Source: Verrucomicrobiia bacterium
GTDB taxonomy: Bacteria; Verrucomicrobiota; Verrucomicrobiia; Verrucomicrobiales; DEV007
Direction of reading: 5' to 3'
Assembly (NCBI GenBank): GCA_030430255.1
Contig: JAUIGD010000015.1
Coordinates: 1-35,317, forward strand
Length of the DNA stretch: 35,317 nucleotides
The position numbers were made by a program, and so were the translations under genes. The stretch's first letter is position 1. Every line of letters starts with the position of its first letter. Under the pieces are notes generated by a model that saw only the letters and a program-made list of their open reading frames with translations, had not been told where the DNA came from and did not search any database. Of this stretch, positions 16,408 through 24,200 are shown piece by piece.

Positions 16408-16775
16408 TCGCCATCTCCTTCTCCCTCAAAGGCCAGCCGCTCGAAGCCATTCTCCCCGTTCTGAAAGAGCTGGCGCTGAAACACAGAGAGGAAACGCTGG
16501 TGCACGCCTTCATGCCGCGGGCGGAGTTGGTCCGCCGCGATTTCGACACCGGCCTCGTGGACGCGCTCGATGGGCTGTTCCCGTTCCAGAGGAGTTTTTT
16601 CCACATCGAAACCGGCGGCCCCTTGCGCACCCAGATGGCGGAACATGTCGCCAGGAACCGCGGCACCGTCTACGTCATCGGCGGGCGCATCGATGGCGTG
16701 AACGACGAGGCCGAACTCTACCGATCGGCGGGCGCAGAAGTGGTGCAGCTCCCCTTGGGTGAAGCTCAGGGGTAG
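16404..16775 (+). CDS. unrecognised 123-aa protein coupled to the XRE regulator
   Basis: 123 residues, starting at an ATG that overlaps the regulator's stop by 4 nt. I do not recognise a family. The pattern is alpha/beta: a first strand (MIAISFSLKG), an amphipathic helix (LEAILPVLKELALKHREE), a strand (TLVHAFMPRAE), a helix region, then GTVYVIGGRIDGVNDEAELY and a final strand (AEVVQLPLG). The Gly-rich VIGGRIDGVNDE followed by a helix recalls nucleotide-binding Rossmann-like folds such as SLOG or deoxyribosyltransferases, but the likeness is loose. There are no signal peptide, membrane segment or Cys residues. Coupling to a small XRE gene under a palindromic operator suggests a controlled effector, possibly toxin-antitoxin-like or a ligand sensor. 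No function is claimed. Confidence 0.65.
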   Translation: MIAISFSLKGQPLEAILPVLKELALKHREETLVHAFMPRAELVRRDFDTGLVDALDGLFPFQRSFFHIETGGPLRTQMAEHVARNRGTVYVIGGRIDGVNDEAELYRSAGAEVVQLPLGEAQG

Positions 16776-16883
16776 CCCGTTCCGGCACGGGAACGCCTTA
16801 GAGGTGGCGGCACGACGCCATGGCGGAGCCCAGCGCCATCTCCGCCTTGGCAACGCGCCTGACCCCGTGCCACGCTGCCGCCC

Positions 16884-17888
16884 ATGAAGACCCTCCGCTG
16901 CGCCGAACCCGGCCGCTTTGAATTCGTCGATCTCCCCGAACCGCAACCCGCGCCGGGCGAGGTGCTGTTGCGGGTGCGGCGGGTCGGCATCTGCGGCACC
17001 GACTACCATGCCTTCCGCGGGCGGCAGCCCTACTTCGAATACCCGCGCGTGCTCGGCCACGAATTGGCCGCCGAAGCCGCCGCGGACGCGGAGGGGTTCA
17101 AAACCGGACAGCCCGTGGTGCCCATCCCCTACCTCCACTGCGGCGAGTGCCCGACCTGCCGCGCCGGCAAGCCGAACTGCTGCCCCTCGATCCGCACCCT
17201 CGGGGTGCACGTCGACGGCGGCATGCGCCCCCTCTTCGCCGTCCCCGCCCGCAACCTCCTCCCCGCCGAGGGGCTGAGCGCAGACCAGATCGCCACCGTC
17301 GAATGCCTCGCCATCGGTGCCCATGCGGTGCGCCGCGCCACCCTCCTGCCCGGCGAGTGGGCAGCCGTGGCCGGCACCGGCCCGATCGGCATCGGCGCCC
17401 TCCACTTCGCGCGCCTCGCCGGGGCGAAGACCATCGCGATCGACATCGACCCCGCGCGCCTCGCCCATTGCCGCGATGTCCTCGGCGTCGACGCCACCGT
17501 CGACGCCCGCGATGAACCGGTCGCCGCCCTGCGCGAGATCACCGGCGGCCACCTCCCCGCCGCCGTGCTCGAAGCCACCGGATCGCCGCCGGCCATGGAG
17601 GCGGCCTTCGAATACGTGGGCCACGGCGGCCGGCTGGTGCTGATCAGCATCGTCAAAGGCCGCATCGGCTTCGAAGACCCGCTCTTCCACATGCGCGAGA
17701 TGACCGTGATGAGCAGCCGCAACGCCGCCCCGCAGGACTTCGAGCACGTCATGGACGCGCTGCGCTCCGGCGCGGTCGACATCGCGCCCTTCGTCACCCA
17801 CCGTTGCCGCCTCGACGAGATCCCGCAGGTCTTCGAGCACTGGTCTGACCCCGCTCACGGCGTCATCAAGGGCATGGCGGAACTTTGA
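16884..17888 (+). CDS. zinc-dependent MDR alcohol/polyol dehydrogenase
   Basis: 334 residues, the normal length for medium-chain dehydrogenases of the sorbitol/threonine/galactitol dehydrogenase and RspB branch. Catalytic zinc ligands are C37 (GICGTDYHAF), H59 and E60 (GHE) and, further on, E140 of the VECLAIG segment. The structural zinc lobe has C86, C89, C92 and C100 (HCGECPTCRAGKPNCC). The cofactor loop GTGPIG is at 164-169, followed by IDID at 186-189; the acidic residue there favours NAD over NADP. The enzyme would oxidise a secondary alcohol of a sugar, polyol or uronate in the cytoplasm. No sugar-pathway partner is next to it, so the substrate stays open. It starts 108 nt after the unknown gene and is probably a separate transcript. 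Confidence 0.92.
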   Translation: MKTLRCAEPGRFEFVDLPEPQPAPGEVLLRVRRVGICGTDYHAFRGRQPYFEYPRVLGHELAAEAAADAEGFKTGQPVVPIPYLHCGECPTCRAGKPNCCPSIRTLGVHVDGGMRPLFAVPARNLLPAEGLSADQIATVECLAIGAHAVRRATLLPGEWAAVAGTGPIGIGALHFARLAGAKTIAIDIDPARLAHCRDVLGVDATVDARDEPVAALREITGGHLPAAVLEATGSPPAMEAAFEYVGHGGRLVLISIVKGRIGFEDPLFHMREMTVMSSRNAAPQDFEHVMDALRSGAVDIAPFVTHRCRLDEIPQVFEHWSDPAHGVIKGMAEL

Positions 17889-17941
17889 CCCAGCCCCCGC
17901 TTCGCAGGCCTGCGACTCCCGGCCAAGATTGGCCCGCAGGG

Positions 17942-18018
17942 GTGACAAAGGCGTCACTTTGGGATGGCTTTTACCCCTTTTCGGGCTAGATTCTCGATCC
18001 GATTTTGCCCAAAATCGG
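17942..18018. promoter_or_regulatory. two palindromes upstream of the VTC gene
   Basis: In the 186-nt gap before the VTC gene, GTGAC (17942-17946) and GTCAC (17953-17957) form a short inverted repeat. CCGATTTTG (17999-18007) and CAAAATCGG (18010-18018) form a perfect 20-nt palindrome ending 56 nt before the ATG. They could be operators of the polyphosphate cluster; the second could also be a hairpin in the leader. Neither resembles a Pho box that I can recognise. Confidence 0.45.
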
Positions 18019-18074
18019 AGCTTTGTCGTGTCCGGCGCCCGGGGTTCCCCGCCGACGACACGCCGATTCTCTCG

Positions 18075-18989
18075 ATGCCCAAAACCCTCCAGATCAAAGC
18101 CCCTCCGCCCGCCAACCAGCCGGACATGCCCCGGCTGCAGGTGGACGCCGGCCCGTCGCGGAAGGACGTCAAAGACAAGATCATCGAGCGCTTCGAGCAG
18201 AAGTACATCATCCACCCGCGGCTCGTCCCGAAAATCCGCGAGTACATCAAGCCCTTCTGCATCCCCGACCCGAACGGCAAGGGCCACATCCCGGAGTACA
18301 CCGTCACCACGCTGCAGCTCGACACGCCGACCATGGACCTGGCGCTCGCCAAGGAGCGCAAGACCTTCGCCCGTTTCAAACTGCGCATCCGCACCTACGG
18401 CAAGGGGGGATCCGCACCCGTGTTCCTCGAGCTGAAACGCAAGGTCGGCGGCGTCATCATCAAGAGCCGCTCGAAGATGACGATGGAGCAGTACCGCGGC
18501 GACAACGATGGCCGCCCCGTCGTCCTCTACCCCCAGGAGCTGCCGCTGCTCAAGAACCCGGTCGACAACCACTACTTCCTGGAGTTCTCACGCGTCGCCC
18601 GCGCCATCGAGGCACGCCCGAAGATGCTCATCCGCTACATCCGCGAAAGCTACTTCGGTGCCAACGACGACTACGCGCGCCTCACCTTCGACCGCCGTAT
18701 CTGCTACCGCCCGACCCGCCGGTGGAACCTGCCGGGCATCGAGGAATCGCGGGGCTGGCGCCCGATGGACACCCAGACGGGCCTCAACCGTCCCTTCGCG
18801 GGCTACATCTTCGAACTCAAGGCCATGCGCGACGCCCCGCAGTGGATGCTGGAGCTCGTCGAACGTTTCAATTTGACCACCACCGGCTTCTGCAAGTACG
18901 CCACCGCCTGGCGGTTGGAGACCCTGTTCCGCGGCTTCGAGTACGACGCCCAGTCGATGAACACGACGGTCACCAACAACAGCATCTAG
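18075..18989 (+). CDS. VTC-domain polyphosphate polymerase
   Basis: 304 residues from the ATG at 18075 (MPKTLQIKAPPP); the longer in-frame extension from 17964 crosses the upstream palindrome and is not conserved-looking. The VTC tunnel-fold domain fills about 36-285: ERFEQKYIIHPRL (start of the barrel), TVTTLQLDTPTMDLAL (the D-T-P motif), the basic strand FKLRIRTYG at 101-109, FLELKRKVGGVIIKSR, RLTFDRRICYRP and a late FELKAM strand. The alternating Lys/Arg/Glu on these strands matches the triphosphate-tunnel pocket that binds NTP and metal. The family makes polyphosphate from ATP; yeast Vtc4 is the type case. No SPX domain is present, as in other bacterial forms. The next gene is DUF4956, a known neighbour of bacterial VTC proteins. 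Confidence 0.9.
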   Translation: MPKTLQIKAPPPANQPDMPRLQVDAGPSRKDVKDKIIERFEQKYIIHPRLVPKIREYIKPFCIPDPNGKGHIPEYTVTTLQLDTPTMDLALAKERKTFARFKLRIRTYGKGGSAPVFLELKRKVGGVIIKSRSKMTMEQYRGDNDGRPVVLYPQELPLLKNPVDNHYFLEFSRVARAIEARPKMLIRYIRESYFGANDDYARLTFDRRICYRPTRRWNLPGIEESRGWRPMDTQTGLNRPFAGYIFELKAMRDAPQWMLELVERFNLTTTGFCKYATAWRLETLFRGFEYDAQSMNTTVTNNSI

Positions 18990-19089
18990 CCCGGCAGATC
19001 CCCCAGACCAACTCCCCCCAAAACCTCCCCCAAACCCCAACCGCCCAACCGAACCGCCCACAACGCCCGCTCACCAGAGACCCTTCCCG

Positions 19090-19773
19090 ATGGATTCCTT
19101 CTTCACCGCTCTTGGCCCCTCGCAGTCCCTCAACGCCATCGACGCGGTCTTCTCCCTGACGCTGAGCTTCGTCCTCGGGCTGGTGCTCGCCACCGTCTAC
19201 CGCTGGACGCACCAGAGCTTCTCCTACGCCCGCTCCTTCCTCCACACCATGGTGCTGGCAGCGATCGTCATCACCGTCATGATCATGGCGATCGGCAACA
19301 ACATGGCGCGCGGCCTCGGCATCATGGGCGCCATGGCCTTCGTCCGCTTCCGGACCCCCATCCGCGACCCGCGCGACATCATCTTCCTGTTCGCCTCGCT
19401 CTCGGTCGGTATCGCCTCCGGCGCCCAGGTGCACGACATCGCCATCATCGGCACGCTCTATTTCTGCGCCACCGCGATGTTCCTCGCCTGGTCGCCCTTC
19501 GCCTCGCGGCGCGAGTTCGAGGGCCTGCTCCGGTTCATGCTGCCGGCGGACTCCCCCTCCCAGCACTACCTGCACGACATTTTCCAAAAGTACGCCAGCA
19601 GCACCGAGATGGTCGCCATGCGCGAGGCCATCCAGGGGGAGGTGCAAGAATACTCCTACCAGATCCGGCTCATCGACCCGTCCTACAAAACCGACCTTGT
19701 CGATACCCTCTCCAAGCTCGAAGATATTTCGGAGGTCAGCCTCGTCATGCAGCGCACCACCGTCGAGATCTGA
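19090..19773 (+). CDS. DUF4956 membrane protein
   Basis: 227 residues. The N-terminal half has four predicted membrane segments at about 17-38, 49-68, 74-84 with 98-110, and 117-136. The conserved loop is GLGIMGAMAFVRFRTPIRDPRDIIFLFASL, the DUF4956 signature (M-A-F-V-R-F-R-T plus R-D-P-R-D). The C-terminal 80 residues form a soluble alpha/beta domain (YSYQIRLIDPSYKTDLVDTL) like the ferredoxin-like cytosolic domain of MgtC-type proteins. DUF4956 proteins are routinely next to VTC polymerases and may form the membrane partner or polyphosphate channel, but this is inference. The gene starts 100 nt after the VTC stop on the same strand, and the two are likely in one operon. Confidence 0.9.
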   Translation: MDSFFTALGPSQSLNAIDAVFSLTLSFVLGLVLATVYRWTHQSFSYARSFLHTMVLAAIVITVMIMAIGNNMARGLGIMGAMAFVRFRTPIRDPRDIIFLFASLSVGIASGAQVHDIAIIGTLYFCATAMFLAWSPFASRREFEGLLRFMLPADSPSQHYLHDIFQKYASSTEMVAMREAIQGEVQEYSYQIRLIDPSYKTDLVDTLSKLEDISEVSLVMQRTTVEI

Positions 19774-19847
19774 CCGCCTCCGCCCGCCCCCACTCACTCC
19801 CCCACCTCTCCGCTCCCCCGAACGCCCCCGCGCACCCCTAAGTCCCG

Positions 19848-20981
19848 ATGAGCAACGAACTCCCCGCCAGCCCGAAGGCGAAAAAGGGTTCTTCCTACCG
19901 CATCCGCCGCATCACCCAGATGTGGCCGCTGCTGATCTGGATCGGCGCCCTCGCCTTCTTCGTCTACCTCTACATCAACCGCGGCGGCTACGAGCGCGCC
20001 AACGGCATGGTCTTCTCGAACACCGAAGACATCGCCGCCCCGGAGGACGGGGTGATCAAGACCGTCCACGTCCGCGATGGCGACACGGTCAAGCGGGGCG
20101 ACACCTTGGTGACCCTCGACCCCACCCTCCTCGAGCGTGAGATGGAACAACTCCGGCGCACCTTGGTGATCGAGGCGCTGGAGCGGAAGCGGCGCTTCCA
20201 GGCGAACTTCGCCGACGCCCGCGACGCCCTCGCCCAAGCACAGGCGGAGCAGGCGCGCGACCAGGTCGATTACGACAACGCCGTGGAGGCCTTCGAACAG
20301 GCCAAGATCGACCGCCAGAACAACGCCATCACCGAACTCCAACTCCAAGAGGCGGAACGCTTGGTGGGCGAACTCAACAGGAAGCTCGGCACCCACACCA
20401 TCAGGATCATGGAGCTCTCCCAGATCAAGCAGGACGCCTTCGACCTGCTCGGAGAACTCCCGGAGACCGCCTCACCGCAAGACCCCGACGAGAAGCCGAA
20501 GGAACTCGTCCTCCTCGAGGAACGCCTCAAGGCCAAGACCATCGTCGCCGACTCCGACGGCGTGGTGCAGAAGGTCCACAAGCTGCGCGGCGTCACCCGC
20601 ATCGGTGACCCCATCCTCACCATCATCCCGACCGACGACGACTCCGACCGAGCGGCGAAGCTGGTGCGCGGGTTCGTCAGGCAGACCGAGCACCCGGAGG
20701 AGCTCCATGTCGGCGACACCATCTGGATCAGCGAGCGCGTCGAGAACCCGGTCGCCTACCCCGCCGAGATCGTCTCGGTCGCCCCGGACATCACCGCCAT
20801 CGAAAACTACGGCACCCAGATCGCCGGCGGTTTCCTCCGCGGCCGCGAGTTCCTCTGCCAGCTCCCCGACGACCTCGCCGAACTCCTCCCCGGCACCTCG
20901 GTCGTGATCCACCGCGAGGAGCCTGGCAAGTTCAACATCTGGACCTTCGGCCGCAATCCGGTCAAGGCGGCGGCGAAGTAG
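19848..20981 (+). CDS. HlyD-type membrane fusion / adaptor protein
   Basis: 377 residues with one membrane anchor at about 26-45 (MWPLLIWIGALAFFVYLYI) preceded by a basic cytoplasmic head. After it come a biotinyl-lipoyl half motif (AAPEDGVIKTVHVRDGDTVK, about 64-83), a long coiled coil rich in Glu, Lys and Gln at about 95-200, and the second lipoyl half (VADSDGVVQKVHKLRGVTRIG, about 236-256). Then comes a beta-barrel region with IWISERVENPVAYPAEIVSV. HlyD-type adaptors link an inner-membrane transporter to the outer membrane. No ABC or RND pump gene is adjacent. Its position 74 nt after DUF4956 suggests it works with the VTC/DUF4956 pair, perhaps linking polyphosphate or its channel to the periplasm; this is inference. 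Confidence 0.88.
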   Translation: MSNELPASPKAKKGSSYRIRRITQMWPLLIWIGALAFFVYLYINRGGYERANGMVFSNTEDIAAPEDGVIKTVHVRDGDTVKRGDTLVTLDPTLLEREMEQLRRTLVIEALERKRRFQANFADARDALAQAQAEQARDQVDYDNAVEAFEQAKIDRQNNAITELQLQEAERLVGELNRKLGTHTIRIMELSQIKQDAFDLLGELPETASPQDPDEKPKELVLLEERLKAKTIVADSDGVVQKVHKLRGVTRIGDPILTIIPTDDDSDRAAKLVRGFVRQTEHPEELHVGDTIWISERVENPVAYPAEIVSVAPDITAIENYGTQIAGGFLRGREFLCQLPDDLAELLPGTSVVIHREEPGKFNIWTFGRNPVKAAAK

Positions 20982-21011
20982 GCACGCGAGCCGTCCCACC
21001 ACCGCCCTCCG

Positions 21012-21105
21012 CCGCGCGACGCCGGAGGGCAAACCTCCCCGTTTGCCGCACGGACGAAGACGGCCGCGCGACGCCGGAGGGCAAACGTCCCCGTTTGCCG
21101 CACGG
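21012..21105. repeat. two copies of a 42-nt hairpin repeat
   Basis: Copy 1 (21012-21053) and copy 2 (21064-21105) differ at one base. Each carries the inverted repeat GGCAAAC / GTTTGCC around a 6-nt loop (21028-21034 with 21041-21047; 21080-21086 with 21093-21099). The 13-mer GCCGGAGGGCAAA within each recurs once more, at 34077-34089 after the histone-like gene. They resemble REP-type intergenic elements. A further 8-bp stem, ATCGGCGT / ACGCCGAT (21118-21125 / 21139-21146), follows. Confidence 0.75.
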
Positions 21106-21216
21106 GTTCGGGGAGGTATCGGCGTTTCGGGGATATCGACGCCGATCGCCGATAGACCCCCAACCCCGGCCGCGTTCTGTCTCGAAAAGCCCGCCGGACC
21201 CACCCATAGTTTCACG

Positions 21217-24200
21217 ATGCCCCGACTCATCTGTGCCCTCGCCACGATCCTCTGCCTCTCGGCCGCCACCGGCCAGGATCCGCTCGCCGCCCCCGACCGC
21301 GACGCCGTGAACCGCGAGTCGGCGCGCCTGGAGGCCGACCTGCGCAAGACCTTGGAGACCTCGCCGGACGGCGCCAAAGCCCTGCTCGCCCTGGTCGATC
21401 ACTACCACCGGCACGGGCGCGCCTTCGGCCTCGTCCAGAGCGCGCGCAAGTTCGTCGCCGCCCAGCCGGGACACCCGCGGCACAAGGAGGTCATGCTGAA
21501 GCTGATGGACGGCCTGACGATCACCTCGCGCCACAGCGACCTCGTCGCCGCCGCGCGGCAGTTCCTCGCCGCCTATGGGGACACCCCGGAAGCCACCCAC
21601 GCCGAGAGGCAGCTCGGCGCGGCGCTGCTGAACTTGGACCGGCGCGCCGAAGCGGCCGACGCCTACCGCGGCGCTTGGGAGCGGTTGGGGCAGAACGGCG
21701 TCGGCGATGCCTTGCTAGCGCTCGACCTGCTGCGCGAGATCGAGGGCAAGGAGGCCTTCGCCGCCTGCGCGGACATCGCCGAAGGCCTGCTCGACCAGCT
21801 GCCGGCCGACGGCCGCGCCACCGAGGTCGGCTGGCTCGGCTTCCGCCAAGCGCGCCGCTTCGACCCCGGGCGCGCCAACGCCATCGCCGCCAAGCTGCTC
21901 GCCAAGGGCGCCCCCCTCGACGCCGCCCGGCTCGCGCAGCTGCACCGCGAGGTCGGCGAGAACCATGCGGGCCAGGGACAACACGCCAACGCCGCCGCCG
22001 CGTTCCGGAGATCGCTCGCCGCCCTCGACACGGCCGACGCCCGGCTGCGGCTCATCGACAGCATGCGCGCCGCCGAAGCGACGCCCGCCGAACTCGGCCG
22101 CGAAGTTTCCGAGCTCCTCAAACGCCACCCGGCACACCCCGGCCGCTGGGATGCCGCCGCGGCACTGGCGGAGCGCTACGCCGCCGCCGGCGACCTCCCC
22201 AACGCGCTCGCCAGCGCCGGGAGGGTGCTCGCCGGTGAGCCCGACGCCCGCGGGCTGCGCAGCCACTTCCTCGGCTGGCTGGGCAGCGAGCCGGCCCCGG
22301 CGGACCTCGCCCGCGCCGAACGCGCGCTGCTGAGCGCCGTCGATGCCAACCCGGACGCCTCTTGGAAGCTGCGCTGGACGCTCGCCTTCGACCTCTACCG
22401 CGACCGGATGAAGGACGTGGGCAAAGCGAAGTCCGTCGCGCGCCAGATGCTCTTCGAGGCCCCGGGCGACGACCCCTACCTGAAGAACGCCCTCGCCTGG
22501 CTGTTCGCCGAGGCGGGCGGCGACGCCGAGTTCCAGGCCGACCTCGACCGCGCGGCCGCCGCGCTGCGGACGTTCTATCATCTGGGCAACTACCGCGGCA
22601 TCCTCGGCGCCTGGGCGCACGACCACCGCGGCGAGCCCGAACTGCGGGACAGGACCCGCGCCGCGAACGAGGCCGCGAAAGCGGTGCACGACTCCGAGTT
22701 CGCGCGCCGTTGGCGGGAAGGCGAGAAAACCCACCAACACGGACGCGACGCGCGCCGCTGGCTGCTGGGGCAAAATCTGTCGCGGGAGCAGCGGGCGCTC
22801 GTCCTGCGGCGCCAGGCCGACTCGCTGCGCCACCACGGCAACGACCCGCAGCGCGCCGAGTCCGTCGCCCTCTACCGCGAAGCACATGGCCTGGCGGCCG
22901 ACCGCGACGATGCCGCCAAAGCGTGGTTGGACGCCGCCGCGGGCCACGGGTCGCCCGACGACTTCCGCGCCGCGCTCGAAGCCGTCCTGGCGGGCGAGCC
23001 GGCCCGCGACCCCTACCTCTGGCGCTCCATGCTCGGCGGCGCGAAACGGGCCGGGGACCCGGCGGCCGCGGGGCGCGCGCTGGCGTGGATCCGCAGGGCG
23101 GAGGGCGATGAACCGGTGTTCGACTACGCGTCCGAACTCGGCGGGCGCCTCATGGAGATGGAGCTGGCCGCCGAGGCCGAAGCCTTCTGGCGCACCCACG
23201 CGGTGCCCGGCGCCGACCACCACGAGGCGCAGAATTGCGCCTGGAAACTGCTGGAGCGTATCCCCTCGGAGAACCGCTCGGCGCGGGCGGCACACATCGA
23301 GAGGTTCCTCGCCGCGGACAGCGACCGCCACGGTGCCTACGCGGCATGGATGGCGGACGAGCACTTCCGCGCCGGCGAATGGGCAGCCTTCGAACAGGTG
23401 CTGTCCGCAGCGAAGGGACGCCGCGACGCCCACCCGTTCCGCGACTGGGGCATGGGCGAATGGCCGGCCCAAGGCTGGCTGGACCAATGCGCGCGCGCGG
23501 AGGACATGACCGAGGACGCCAAGGCGACCGTCTACCGCTCCGTGCGCGACCTCGACATCGGCCGCACCAGCGCCTCCGCCGCCCTGGCGCTGATCGGGCT
23601 CGGCCGCTCGGAGGCGATCTCGCCCACCGCGCAGCTGCTGGCCGTCGCCCGCGCCGCCTCCCTGCGCGACCGTTCCGGCTACGCCTGGGACCGCCTGTGG
23701 CCCCATGCGCAATCGATGGTCGCGACCGGTTCGCCCGAGCGCGGCGCGGTCTTGATCACCGCCATGCTGGCGAACTTGAGCGGCGCCGACGGCGGCAGGA
23801 AGAACGACGGCCGCGCCCTGCTGCGCAAAGCCTACGGCGACATGGGCTCGCTGGGTTTCGCCGTCGACGAGGCCTCGCCGCTGGCTCCGCTGCTGCACAT
23901 CGCCCTCCACCTCCGCCTCGGCGACCAGGACCTCGCCCTGGAAGCCTACCAGAACAACAGGGAGCTGTTCGACGCCAACCGCGAGGCCCTGCCGGCCGAG
24001 GTGGTCGCCTTCGCCGCCGGGTCGGACATCGACGAGGGCGGCGACGCCGCCCACGAACGCGCCGAGGACATCCTGCGCGGCTGGGTCATCAGGAACGGCG
24101 AGGACCCCAAGGTGCCGGACGAGGACAAGGCCCGCATGGGGCTCCTCCTCGCGGAGAACTACCGCCGCGCCGGCCGCTACGAGGTCGCCCGCGCCGAGTA

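Noticed and set aside
16776-16800. CCCGT/ACGGG hairpin after the unknown gene as a terminator
   Set aside because: Only a 5-bp stem and no T-run.
21012-21105. Two 42-nt repeats considered as a minimal CRISPR
   Set aside because: Only two units with a 10-nt gap and no cas genes; the internal hairpins fit a REP-like element.
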